A stretch of 64,000 nucleotides of DNA from Rhodospirillales bacterium (GCA_028278135.1 JANQEW010000029.1:491958-555957), one strand, 5' to 3'; counted from the stretch's first letter, positions 55,165 to 63,496 are shown. Numbers and translations are program-made. Notes: generated from the sequence alone by a model not told the origin.

Positions 55165-55539
55165 GCGTGGCGGTGTCCTACTATGGTTATATTCCTATAC
55201 AAGGATATTACTTAACAAACTCTTGTATCAGAAAGACTATCATGGCCCGATGACCAGAGTTATAAACAATCAAAGGTTGCTATTTTTTTTCCGCGCACTT
55301 CTAATGAAACGCCGAAAAAATCCGTGGCGTTTAGCTCTGTGTGGCTTGTCCTCAGTAGGTCGTCAATAAGGTGCGCCACTACCACCCGCTGGGAGGAATA
55401 CTACTCCGGATCACTCTTGCTCTTAATAGACGAAGACTTGAAAGGTCTACATATTATCCAGAGTACTAGTGCCTAGTAGGATGTAGAGAACCCTCTATGA
55501 GGAGGAGGAAATCGTGGTACCATACCATGATTTCCATAC
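55165..55539. other. 375-bp spacer with a strong hairpin
   Basis: Between murA and the Gfo/Idh-like gene. A 39-codon plus frame (55250-55369) with a hydrophobic/basic mix looks random. The hairpin at 55507-55535 is listed separately. No promoter could be assigned. Confidence 0.5.
55507..55535 (-). terminator. 13-bp-stem hairpin after the Gfo/Idh-like gene
   Basis: GGAAATCGTGGTA and TACCATGATTTCC pair over 13 positions with one G-T, around a 3-nt loop. It begins 4 nt after the stop of the minus-strand gene at 55540. No T-run follows, so it may protect the mRNA end or pause polymerase. Confidence 0.5.
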
Positions 55540-56508
55540 TCACAGGTTGGCGGGAACGGAATCCCTTTCTAAGGCCGCTTGACATTGAGCTAACAGTGCT
55601 ACGACATCGATTCCCAGATTAAGGCTTTCCGAATCCTCGAGACGGTTGGCGACCGCCATCACAAACCAAGTAATAGTATTAATTAATGGATTTTCTAATT
55701 TAAGTTGTATCATTTGACCTTCATCCTCTGGAACGCGAAAATCGCGCGTCGATGGATGTAGGGTGAGCTTCCCAGAATTCATACCATCATAAATCAGAGT
55801 GAGGTGATCGAAATGCACAGCGAGATAATGTGTTGCCCGCTCTAGGCTATTAGAGAGGCGGATGCGCACATCTGTTTCCTGCATAAAATGAAGTTGTAAT
55901 TCTATTGTTTCATAACACCCATGCGGGTTTATCTGACGTCTAACGTAGCGGGCTGAGATGTCCTCCGGCACAGAAGAGTCAAGCAGGTCCACGCAGAGAG
56001 CAAGCTCTTGTGCGCCCCAGTGCCACAAAACAGGACGATCAGGGGAGTACATACCAAAATAGCTACGCAGAGCCCGTATGGGACCAACCGTGTTCCCTGT
56101 GACGAGTTCCTTGATAAAACGGTAGGCAGGATGGGCCAAAAGCGTGTGGTTCACCATGATGAGAGGAAGAGGAGTGATTTTTTTCAGTGCAATAGCCTCC
56201 TCTATAGTGGTCGTAATAGGTGTTTCTATTAATAATGGTATATTTAATGCGACGGCCTCACGAGTAATAGGAAAATGAGTAGCTGGCGGTGTAGCGATGA
56301 TTAAGCCGTCAAGTACTGCCGAATCTAACATAGCGTGCCAGTCTGGGAAAATTTGACAGCTGGATGGGACATGTGCACGCGTCTCTGGCCCACGACTCCC
56401 AACACTCACAAGGTGAGCGCCCATCGTGCGCTCTATTGCCTGGATGATAGCACGCCCCCTGTTGCCAGCACCAATGAGGCCCAAGCGAACTGATGATTGA
56501 ATTTTCAT
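55540..56508 (-). CDS. Gfo/Idh/MocA-family oxidoreductase-like protein lacking catalytic residues
   Basis: The 322-residue protein has the dinucleotide-binding start SVRLGLIGAGNRGRAIIQAI and DGLIIATPPATHFPITREAV, typical of the family. The usual EKP motif reads LIETPIT, with Thr in place of the catalytic Lys. The usual DxGxHxxD region reads LWHWGAQELALCVDLL, without the His. It may bind NAD(P) without classical sugar dehydrogenase activity, or use other residues. ATG 56508 has GGAG 8 nt upstream. It is divergent from panC, with no sugar gene nearby. Confidence 0.8.
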   Translation of the reverse strand: MKIQSSVRLGLIGAGNRGRAIIQAIERTMGAHLVSVGSRGPETRAHVPSSCQIFPDWHAMLDSAVLDGLIIATPPATHFPITREAVALNIPLLIETPITTTIEEAIALKKITPLPLIMVNHTLLAHPAYRFIKELVTGNTVGPIRALRSYFGMYSPDRPVLWHWGAQELALCVDLLDSSVPEDISARYVRRQINPHGCYETIELQLHFMQETDVRIRLSNSLERATHYLAVHFDHLTLIYDGMNSGKLTLHPSTRDFRVPEDEGQMIQLKLENPLINTITWFVMAVANRLEDSESLNLGIDVVALLAQCQAALERDSVPANL

Positions 56509-56650
56509 TATTGTAACTCCATGTTAATGGCTCTAGGCGAGACAACAGCAGCGGAGCACTATTCAGAGAAAAGCACTCTCCAGAATATTGAAGTGAAGTG
56601 TAACCTGACAAATATTTTCAACCACTTGCTGCCAGAAAAGGTGAGAGCAG

Positions 56651-57544
56651 ATGAACATTCCAGTCGTCCGAACCATTACCGCCCTCAGGGCAAAGATGGC
56701 TGCCTGGCGCAGGGAAAGTCTAACCGTCGCTTTAGTCCCGACTATGGGAGCCTTACACGCTGGTCACCTGGTTTTAGTGCAGGAAGGCCTGCAGCGGGCA
56801 GATCGTGTGGTTGTCTCAGTTTTCGTCAACCCAACTCAGTTTGGACCTCAGGAAGACTTCGCCCATTATCCCCGTGTGGAAACTCTGGATCGTGAGCAGT
56901 TGGCTAACATTGGGGCATCCTTGCTCTTCGCTCCTCCAGTCACAGAAATGTATCCGGCAGGCTTTGCAACGACAATCACTGTAACCGGCGTATCAGAGGG
57001 GCTGTGTGGTACCTTTCGTCCAGCCTATTTCACCGGCGTTGCCACGGTGGTAACAAAGCTTCTGCTCCAAAGTTTACCTGATATGGCCCTCTTCGGGGAA
57101 AAAGATTACCAACAGCTGCAAGTCATCAGACGATTAGTCCAAGATCTTGATATCCCCGTCTCTATCATTAGTGTCCCAACCGTCCGTGAGTTTGATGGAT
57201 TAGCCCTTTCCTCTCGGAATGCCTATCTCTCTCCTGAGGAACGCCGACGGGCCATGACTCTGTACCAGGTACTACGGGAAGTATCCATAGCTGTCGCTGC
57301 CGGTGTCCAGGCGGATATGGCCACAGACAGGGCACGTGTACGAGTTTTAGATGCAGGATTTAATCATATAGACTATCTAGAGGTGCGTGACGCCGATACT
57401 TTGACTCCTTTAAAGGGTCATGTGAGGAGACCCGCGCGAGTCCTAGCAGCGGCGTGGCTAGGGAGGACCCGGTTAATCGACAACGTCCCGATTCCACCGC
57501 GAAGCGATGTCTCCAGCATGGATTCTAAGGCAAACTCAGCCTAA
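56651..57544 (+). CDS. panC: pantothenate synthetase
   Basis: PanC joins pantoate and beta-alanine with ATP. The 297-residue chain shows VALVPTMGALHAGHLVLVQE, the HIGH-like site, VFVNPTQFGPQEDFAHYPR, LFGEKDYQQLQVIRRLV and SSRNAYLSPEERR. One deviation is GTFRPAYFTGV where relatives have FRPGHFxGV, replacing a conserved Gly-His pair. ATG 56651 has AAAGGTGAG about 8 nt upstream. panB is not adjacent. The C-terminal tail (PIPPRSDVSSMDSK) is extended. Confidence 0.94.
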   Translation: MNIPVVRTITALRAKMAAWRRESLTVALVPTMGALHAGHLVLVQEGLQRADRVVVSVFVNPTQFGPQEDFAHYPRVETLDREQLANIGASLLFAPPVTEMYPAGFATTITVTGVSEGLCGTFRPAYFTGVATVVTKLLLQSLPDMALFGEKDYQQLQVIRRLVQDLDIPVSIISVPTVREFDGLALSSRNAYLSPEERRRAMTLYQVLREVSIAVAAGVQADMATDRARVRVLDAGFNHIDYLEVRDADTLTPLKGHVRRPARVLAAAWLGRTRLIDNVPIPPRSDVSSMDSKANSA

Positions 57545-57570
57545 TGGCCTCTGGGACTTTTCCTTGTGAA

Positions 57571-57753
57571 TTAGTTTTGACGAGTTGACGGTTTCTCAAA
57601 CCCTTGCAATACATAACGAAGACTGCAATAGGGACAGACAACCTCTCTTATTTCTTGTTTTATCGTGAGAAAAACACGTGGATGCCCTAGGGTACTGCTG
57701 CCTCCGTCGCACATAACTCTTAATGATTCGACTTCTACAACATTCATTACCAT
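57571..57753 (-). CDS. zf-CHCC zinc-finger protein, NDUFS6-like
   Basis: The 60-residue protein has VMCDGGSSTLGHPRVFLTI and VVCPYCSLRYVLQG, the CDGG...GHPRV...CPYC pattern of the zf-CHCC family. The mitochondrial homologue NDUFS6 is a complex I subunit. The zinc ligands Cys, His and the CxxC pair are all present. ATG 57753 was chosen, since the upstream GTG adds five residues. It probably binds zinc and assists complex I or an Fe-S function. Convergent with panC, 137 nt after soxZ. Confidence 0.85.
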   Translation of the reverse strand: MVMNVVEVESLRVMCDGGSSTLGHPRVFLTIKQEIREVVCPYCSLRYVLQGFEKPSTRQN

Positions 57754-57889
57754 CCGTATGCTCCCCACACCACGTATGATCTCCTACCTCAGATGCCTGA
57801 CCTGAATGAAAATATAATGAAAATATTATGCAGCCGGGACATCTTGCGGCGACCGCAGCCCTCAGTATCCTTCATGATGGCCGTCACAC

Positions 57890-58219
57890 TCAGCTTTCGA
57901 CTATGATCTCTGCAGATTTTTTGAATACTTTCCCTGTATCTTCTCTCCACTCGAAATCAATATTGCCGCTCTCGATCGCAGTCACAAAAAAAGAAAGAAA
58001 AGGATTTGCTGATATAGACGGATACCACTCCGCTCGGAAAACTTCTTTATTGTTGTATGTACATTTAAAATGTGTTATATACCTTTTGGGTATAAGATTG
58101 CCTTCTTTGTCTTTTCGTGTTCCATTCTCCATTGGATGATTTATAGTAGTTTTTACTTCTACAATTTCCCCCTTATAAGCAACTCTCTGTACACGGACTC
58201 GTCCTTGCACTTCTGACAT
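57890..58219 (-). CDS. soxZ: thiosulfate oxidation carrier subunit SoxZ
   Basis: SoxZ is the immunoglobulin-fold partner of SoxY; the heterodimer carries sulfur intermediates on SoxY's terminal cysteine in the periplasm. The 109-residue chain shows GEIVEVKTTINHPMENGTRK, DKEGNLIPKRYI, FKCTYNNKEVFRAEW and ISANPFLSFFVTAIESG, all conserved. ATG 58219 has AAGG about 9 nt upstream. It follows soxY by 29 nt. No soxA, soxX, soxB or soxCD is in the window. Confidence 0.94.
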   Translation of the reverse strand: MSEVQGRVRVQRVAYKGEIVEVKTTINHPMENGTRKDKEGNLIPKRYITHFKCTYNNKEVFRAEWYPSISANPFLSFFVTAIESGNIDFEWREDTGKVFKKSAEIIVES

Positions 58220-58248
58220 GTTACTTACCTTATATTATTTATCTTTCT

Positions 58249-58722
58249 TTAGCACCCTCCGACCGCAACGGTCACTTCCCTACGGGCAACGTAGGCTGAC
58301 CCGTCGCTCATAGTCGCCAGCACCCGTACGTGTTGTTTCCGCGCAAGACGGAAACGTGAGGTCAGTCGCGCTTTGCCAGAGGAAGGTGTAAAATAGTAAC
58401 TCGCGACATGCGGCGTTACATTACCTTCTGTGAAAACATGAATCGCTGTAACATAATCCTGCTCTGTCATTGGGCTTTCAACTGTGACTGTAAACTGGAC
58501 ACTTGCACCATTTTCAGCAACTTCTGGTATATCTAGTATAATTTTGCCTGTCTTTGCTGGGACTCCGTTAAGCCTTTCATTAACGAGAGCATCAACCTCG
58601 GCCTCAGTGGCATGGACAACGTGTGGCTTCAGATGCCAATTAAAAGTAACAATAGCACAAGCAAAAGAAGTAATAAGAAAATTACGCCTACAGAATTTTA
58701 CATTACATTCTTGTACCAACAT
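58249..58722 (-). CDS. soxY: thiosulfate oxidation carrier protein SoxY, shortened C-terminal arm
   Basis: The 157-residue protein has a Tat-like signal (CRRNFLITSFACAIVTF, residues 11-27) and a SoxY domain with LVNERLNGVPAKTGKIILDI and FTVTVESPMTEQDYV. Family members end in GGCGG, the swinging arm whose Cys carries the sulfur. Here the chain stops straight after GGC, so the cysteine is the C-terminal residue. ATG 58722 follows GAGAGGA at 7 nt. It is probably cotranscribed with soxZ, and divergent from the DUF302 gene. Confidence 0.92.
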   Translation of the reverse strand: MLVQECNVKFCRRNFLITSFACAIVTFNWHLKPHVVHATEAEVDALVNERLNGVPAKTGKIILDIPEVAENGASVQFTVTVESPMTEQDYVTAIHVFTEGNVTPHVASYYFTPSSGKARLTSRFRLARKQHVRVLATMSDGSAYVARREVTVAVGGC

Positions 58723-58998
58723 TCTTATTCCTCTCTTGTTGAATGGAATTACCGTATTCTGCATAAATCAGTCATTCTCAATTACCACTAGTAATAGTGT
58801 AGAGATGTACTAGTTTTAATAAGCAACTGATGAAAAGTATTCTTGTTCAAGGTTTCTGTTCCTGCATTTATAACGTGATAATATGCTTTATATAATAAAT
58901 TTATGATTGCTCTTTCTTTTCTCTCATCGCATGCTGCCCCGTCGAAAAATACAGCTGTGTGATGAGGCTCTGGCAGAACGCAAGGCAGAGGGCGAGAC

Positions 58999-59577
58999 AT
59001 GAGGTTTATCAAAAACGTTCTTGCAGCTATTGGCCTCGTCACGACCATCCTCCTGGTCGGAGGATACATTAAAGCACAGTTGATTATCGCAGAATTTGAT
59101 AGGCAGATGCTCACCACTTATCGAGCCTTTGCTGAGAAGTTGCTACAGACAAAAGACCCTGGCAATGCCATGGTGCTAGCCGTGCCTGTGAAAACAGGGC
59201 TCTCTATTAATGATGTGAAAGAATCAATAAAAAGTTTAGCAAATGCCAAGAATATCTTTTTTGTAGGAGAACATCATTTCTCTAAACATGTAGAATCCGT
59301 CACAGGAAAGTCCTATAGGGATGTGACACTTCTGTCTTTCTGTGACGCTCGCATAGGCTCAATGATGATTGATTATAACAATGCCTATGCGGCTTTTATG
59401 CCTTGTCGCCTTGCTATTGTGCAAGGGCAGAATGGTGAACTTCAGCTGTATACCATGCGGCTTGACACACTGCTGCATGGGGGAAAACCTCTTTCAGGAG
59501 AGTTATATAATGAAATATCTCGTTTATGGAAATCATTACAAGCAATAATGTTCGGAGCTGCAATAGGTGATTTCTAA
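58999..59577 (+). CDS. DUF302 family membrane-anchored protein
   Basis: The 192-residue protein has an N-terminal membrane segment (VLAAIGLVTTILLVGGYI, about 7-24) and a DUF302 domain: VKTGLSINDVKESIKSLANA, FFVGEHHFSKHVESVTGK, LLSFCDARIGSMMIDYNNAY with FMPCRLAIVQ, and LLHGGKPLSGELYNEI. DUF302 proteins often lie in sulfur-oxidation gene sets, but their biochemical role is unclear. AAGGCAGAGG precedes ATG 58999. It is divergent from soxYZ by about 280 nt and likely works with it; this is inference from position. Confidence 0.85.
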   Translation: MRFIKNVLAAIGLVTTILLVGGYIKAQLIIAEFDRQMLTTYRAFAEKLLQTKDPGNAMVLAVPVKTGLSINDVKESIKSLANAKNIFFVGEHHFSKHVESVTGKSYRDVTLLSFCDARIGSMMIDYNNAYAAFMPCRLAIVQGQNGELQLYTMRLDTLLHGGKPLSGELYNEISRLWKSLQAIMFGAAIGDF

Positions 59578-59616
59578 AGAGCATCTTTGTATTGTCTATC
59601 AGCGTGTGATTTTTTA

Positions 59617-59636
59617 TCATGGATTCTCATGGATTC
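59617..59636. repeat. 10-bp exact tandem duplication
   Basis: TCATGGATTC occurs twice in a row in the 62-bp gap between the convergent DUF302 and iscR genes. Confidence 0.85.
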
Positions 59637-59639
59637 TCC

Positions 59640-60050
59640 TTATTTCTTTTCACATACTGAGCCTAAAGAGACGGAACTGAGGTACAGATAGATCTGGTCG
59701 CTTAGCTCTTTCCACAGGTCATGTGTTAAGCAGCGTCTCCGGTCGTGATGGCAGCCCTTAGGGGACCCCGGCATGCATCGAGTAGCCTGAAGGGGTTCAT
59801 CCACGGCTATCATGATGTCTGAGACTCGTATTTGCTCTATGGGACGCGCTAACACATAACCGCCACCTGGTCCCCTCACGCTGCGCACCAGCCCGCTCCT
59901 ACGTAACTTGCTGAAGAGCTGCTCAAGATAGGAGAGCGAGATTCCTTGCCGCTCAGCGATGTCAGCCAGGGTGGTCGGGTGACCATGAGTATAGTAACCA
60001 AGGTCGGCCATGGCCATGACAGCATAACGCCCTTTCGTACTCAGTCTCAC
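59640..60050 (-). CDS. iscR: Rrf2-family Fe-S regulator IscR
   Basis: The 136-residue regulator begins VRLSTKGRYAVMAMADLGYY and has a winged helix with TTLADIAERQGISLSYLEQL and SVRGPGGGYVLARP. The three cluster cysteines are in RCMPGSPKGCHHDRRRCLTH, followed by DLW, all conserved with IscR. I chose GTG 60050 because AGGAG lies 7 nt upstream; the frame reaches further to 60143 without homology. In relatives it heads the isc/suf operon, but no iscS or suf gene follows here. Confidence 0.92.
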   Translation of the reverse strand: MRLSTKGRYAVMAMADLGYYTHGHPTTLADIAERQGISLSYLEQLFSKLRRSGLVRSVRGPGGGYVLARPIEQIRVSDIMIAVDEPLQATRCMPGSPKGCHHDRRRCLTHDLWKELSDQIYLYLSSVSLGSVCEKK

Positions 60051-60263
60051 TGTTTCTCTCCTGACTGCCCTGGTTGGCATTTGATACACAAAATCTCTGA
60101 GATTCTCTCTGCGTCTTAAGACCCTTCTCATATGGTTCAGCAACTATGGATAAGTTAGTTAAGGCATATTATGTAATATTTCTAGTGATACTAAAAAAAT
60201 AGTTGCTATAGAAACATCTTATATAAGTATTATATTATACAAATTTTTTTTATCAATAGCATA

Positions 60264-61034
60264 TCATGTATGATCTCTATTATTACTAGAAATCATTCTA
60301 TGAAAACCACCTTGATGGGGATTTAGCGTACGTATCTGCAACCATAAAAGACGCCGCTCTTCCTCTGTTTTTTCAAGACGTTGTTCCAGTTCTGTCACGC
60401 GCTCCAAGAGCTGTGAAATCTGCAGTCGTAATCCTGTGATATTCCTCGCAATGGGATCAGCAAGCCCTTCTGGTGTACCATAGGCACAGAATACCTCCCT
60501 CTTCTCATCATTCTCATCACTGGGCAAGACAACCCGTGCCGGTATCCCGACCATTGTCGTACCTTTTGCAACGTCTGTAATGACGACAGCGTTAGCACCG
60601 ATGCGAGCGCCCGCTCCTACCGTCAAGGGTCCGAGGACCTGGGCACCGGCACCAACCACAACACCGTCTTGTATGGTAGGATGTCGTTTACCTTGATGCA
60701 GGTGTGTTCCGCCCAGAGTGACTCCCTGATAGAGGGTCACGTCATTGCCAACAGTCGCTGTTTCGCCGATCACGACACCAGTTGCATGATCAATAAATAA
60801 ACGCCGACCAATAACTGCACATGGATGTATTTCTACACCTGTTAGTATTTTAGCAATATGAGACACAAGACGAGCGAGTAACCTGAAGTGCCATTGCCAT
60901 AACGTGTGTGACAAGCGGTACAATAGCAGAGCATGAAATCCAGGATAGCAAAACACTACCTCTATACGAGAATGTGCTGCGGGATCACGTGCGATAATGG
61001 AATCTATATCTTCTTTAAGGCGCTTGAAAGCCAT
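60264..61034 (-). CDS. cysE: serine O-acetyltransferase
   Basis: This 256-residue left-handed beta-helix enzyme makes O-acetylserine for cysteine synthesis. SRIEVVFCYPGFHALLLYRL and ISRIAKILTGVEIHPCAVIG-like segments, then FIDHATGVVIGETATVGNDV, TLYQGVTLGGTHLHQGKRHP and GAGARIGANAVVITDV are conserved. The C-terminal part after the helix is a long coiled-coil-like tail (LEQRLEKTEEERR). ATG 61034 has no clear SD. It sits upstream of iscR on the same strand, the usual alphaproteobacterial cysE-iscR neighbourhood. Confidence 0.95.
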   Translation of the reverse strand: MAFKRLKEDIDSIIARDPAAHSRIEVVFCYPGFHALLLYRLSHTLWQWHFRLLARLVSHIAKILTGVEIHPCAVIGRRLFIDHATGVVIGETATVGNDVTLYQGVTLGGTHLHQGKRHPTIQDGVVVGAGAQVLGPLTVGAGARIGANAVVITDVAKGTTMVGIPARVVLPSDENDEKREVFCAYGTPEGLADPIARNITGLRLQISQLLERVTELEQRLEKTEEERRLLWLQIRTLNPHQGGFHRMISSNNRDHT

Positions 61035-61240
61035 GGCTGCTATTATTTTGTATCAGAGCATAGCACAACCCCTCCCCGGAGAAGGACTGGGGACGATTGT
61101 TGTGGATATATTGTGTCTGAACATATCCAGTCAAGGAAGTGATGGAGTCAGCTCTTACCGTTATTACTAAAAAATAGTTCATTTCAATATGAACGGATAC
61201 GAATGTAGCACCTCTCTTGTAGAGAGAGGAGGGCTCTGGC

Positions 61241-61738
61241 CTATACAAGCCGTTTGTCGTTAGCAGAACGGCGATTCATAAAAAATTGCCTGAGAAGGGT
61301 TGCGGCGCGACGTTCCTGTAAGCCGCCGTAAACATCTGGCCTGTGATGACATGTTGAAAGATAAAACAAACGTGGCCCGTGTTCAATGGCTCCTCCTTTT
61401 GGGTTATAGGCGCCGAAATACAAACGGCGAATACGGGCAAAGGCAATGGCCGCAGCACACATGGGACATGGTTCCAGTGTGACATAAAGATCGCAATCAG
61501 GTAATCGCATTGCTGTACGGTAAGCGGTAGCGATGCGGATCGCCAACATTTCCGCATGGGCAGTCGGATCAGACCATTCTTCCATGCGATTACTGGCACG
61601 GGCCAGTATTTTTCCTGACTGGGCAGCGACTAGTACAGCTCCAACTGGAATCTCACTACGGGCTAGAGCCGATTCTGCTTCAGCAAAGGCCACGTCCATA
61701 GGAGCTGGGACAGCAATGGGTAGAGGCACAATGGACAT
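61241..61738 (-). CDS. tadA: tRNA-specific adenosine deaminase (TadA)
   Basis: TadA converts A34 of tRNA-Arg(ACG) to inosine, and that tRNA is at 4.5 kb. The 165-residue chain has AFAEAESALARSEIPVGAVL, zinc site WSDPTAHAEMLAIR (HAE) and LYVTLEPCPMCAAAIAFARI (PCxxC). The start is ATG 61738; ATG 61699 (MDVAFAEAESAL) is an alternative closer to the domain. The C-terminal helix LLRQFFMNRR is normal. Two small hairpins lie in its leader. Confidence 0.94.
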   Translation of the reverse strand: MSIVPLPIAVPAPMDVAFAEAESALARSEIPVGAVLVAAQSGKILARASNRMEEWSDPTAHAEMLAIRIATAYRTAMRLPDCDLYVTLEPCPMCAAAIAFARIRRLYFGAYNPKGGAIEHGPRLFYLSTCHHRPDVYGGLQERRAATLLRQFFMNRRSANDKRLV

Positions 61739-62048
61739 TTGCTATCTCTGTGTTTACCCCCTCTGCTTTTCAAAGACACGGTCAAACCGTGCAGGGCCCT
61801 CTGCTCAGCAGAGGCAACCCGCCAATCGAGAGCAGCCGGAATCTGGAGTTGATGGAGGATATGGGAACGCCTCTGCTCGACGATGAGTCATCCAGAGAAG
61901 GTCCGCGTGCTATGCTTTTTCCTGTAAGTTCGCCTGAGAAAATTTCTTTTAGTTGTAATAATAAATATACTCACAATCAAGTGACACATGCTACATTTGT
62001 CTTACGCGCGACGCGCGCTATCTAACGCGTTGTCAGCGACAGCCTAAA
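61739..62048. other. 310-bp spacer with two leader hairpins
   Basis: Upstream of tadA lie CACGGT-CAA-ACCGTG (61777-61791) and CCTCTGCT-C-AGCAGAGG (61798-61814), two adjacent inverted repeats. A 91-codon plus frame across the region looks random. The hairpins could be leader elements of tadA or remnants of repeats. Confidence 0.5.
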
Positions 62049-62123
62049 TGGTGAGCGCGCTGGGAATCGAACCCAGGGCCTGCTGATTAAAAGTCAGCTG
62101 CTCTACCGCTAAGCTACGCGCCC
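62049..62123 (-). tRNA. tRNA-Lys (TTT)
   Basis: On the minus strand acceptor GGGCGCG pairs with CGCGCTC through one G-T, the anticodon stem GCTGA/TCAGC encloses CTTTTAA (anticodon TTT), the T-arm is CTGGG-TTCGATT-CCCAG, and discriminator A with CCA is encoded. Confidence 0.95.
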
Positions 62124-62469
62124 CTTATGGGAACAAATCATATCAATACGGTAACGGTCAATAGACTTCCCGTGCCTTCTCAGCATTTCAAAGATAGGCC
62201 GAAACCTTGACAGCTGAATGAAGGAAAACAAAAACGCCGCCCAGAGAGTTGAGTTTTCCTCAGCCTCAGCAGCTCCTAGAGAGGATTTTTGAGTGCCCTG
62301 GTGCCCTGAGCGCCGGCTCACTGCTGAGCTTTTGTGAAGAGCACCCGCTCCTTCTGCCTGGCTGCACTATTGTTCCTATTGTTCGCTTGCTGGGATCTAG
62401 CTTCAGCAGCAGTAAGTACGCTCAGAGTGTCATGAAAGCCTTGACTGACTCATTTGATAACGATTGATA
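62124..62469. other. 346-bp spacer, no gene seen
   Basis: Between tRNA-Lys and the Tim44-like gene. Frames of 70-72 codons on both strands overlap each other and show no known pattern. GTGCCCT and TCCTATTG/TTCCTATTG occur as short duplications (around 62296 and 62364). Confidence 0.5.
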
Positions 62470-63186
62470 CTAATGCTCGCTACGTGTTTGGATAAGAGTC
62501 CAGTTGGGATCAACTGATCTGAGATCTCGTGAAAATGTCCAAATATCTACTACTTGATAGACATTATTCTGAGCGTCATTCATCACCACCTTATCATGAT
62601 GATTCTTCTCAACGTGAGTCTGCGTCTGCTCAGAAACAAAGCGAAGCGTTATAAAGGCTGTCCACTCTTGCATTCGAGCTGATAAAATTTCGACAGTTGG
62701 GGTTCCAAGCAACCGGGTATCAGTGTATTTTACGTTGGATTCCCCTACCTGCGCACGAGATTCTATAGCACGGCTAAAGTCGTTAAAGACAGCCTCAGAG
62801 AGGAGCGGACGTAAAACTAACCGCTCGCCAGCCGCAAAAGCGCTAATGATAGTTTTGAAGGCTATCTGAGCCCCGTGCAGAAACGATTCAGTGCTGAATC
62901 GTGGGTCAGCAATTTGCATCTGGACCAGAGTTCCTTCTAGGCCTTCTAGGGACGTGGCAGACGGGGGTAATGCCTTACGGGTGACAAGTTGAGGTTGAGT
63001 AACGTTGTGAGTCAGATCGGCAGATTCGGGTTCCCGCCGTTCGCTCCTCCCATTGTTCTTCCTGAAAGGACGCGGTGGTTGCTTATAGCCTGTCCGACGA
63101 CCCAGGACACTACGCAGACGTGCGATCAGAAAAGCCGCAATGATGGCATAAAAAATTAAATCAAGGAAGTGAAGGCCTTCGCCCAT
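62470..63186 (-). CDS. Tim44/TimA-family membrane-associated protein
   Basis: The 238-residue protein has an N-terminal hydrophobic helix (LHFLDLIFYAIIAAFLIARL) with the GxG-type motif LGRRTGYKQPPRP, then a disordered basic/polar stretch, and a C-terminal Tim44-like domain from about residue 95 (FSTESFLHGAQIAFKTIISA, FAAGERLVLRPLLSEAVFND, then VDIWTFSRDLRSVDPNWTLI). TimA proteins of alphaproteobacteria are related to the mitochondrial import component Tim44. The start is ATG 63186. Its usual neighbour secB is 11 kb away; here it lies next to an rRNA operon. Confidence 0.9.
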   Translation of the reverse strand: MGEGLHFLDLIFYAIIAAFLIARLRSVLGRRTGYKQPPRPFRKNNGRSERREPESADLTHNVTQPQLVTRKALPPSATSLEGLEGTLVQMQIADPRFSTESFLHGAQIAFKTIISAFAAGERLVLRPLLSEAVFNDFSRAIESRAQVGESNVKYTDTRLLGTPTVEILSARMQEWTAFITLRFVSEQTQTHVEKNHHDKVVMNDAQNNVYQVVDIWTFSRDLRSVDPNWTLIQTRSEH

Positions 63187-63403
63187 ATTTTTTTGTCGCT
63201 TTAAGAATGCCCAGACGAGACCCTGCCTCTTCAGAACACGTCAGGGGGTTGCTGTTGTGACCTAGCAGAACGGTATATCACCGTTCTCTAGTCCTGAAAG
63301 CTTTATACTTTATACTATGGATTGGGTATCCTCCTGTAAAGCAGGAACGACCTTCAGCAGGTACTGAAGAAAGCTCGGAATCGTGACTGCGGCAGAAACC
63401 TCC

Positions 63404-63432
63404 TTGACAGGTGAGGGGATTTTTGTTTGAAT
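63404..63432 (+). promoter_or_regulatory. candidate rRNA operon promoter
   Basis: TTGACA (63404-63409), 17 bp, then TTGAAT (63427-63432) form a sigma-70-like promoter about 295 bp before the 16S start. The -35 is perfect and the -10 matches 4 of 6. Confidence 0.55.
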
Positions 63433-63496
63433 GGCGTAGTTAGTCGTAGTCTCGTGATCATCGAGGGTGGTCTTCCGTCAGTCGGGGACTGACTCG

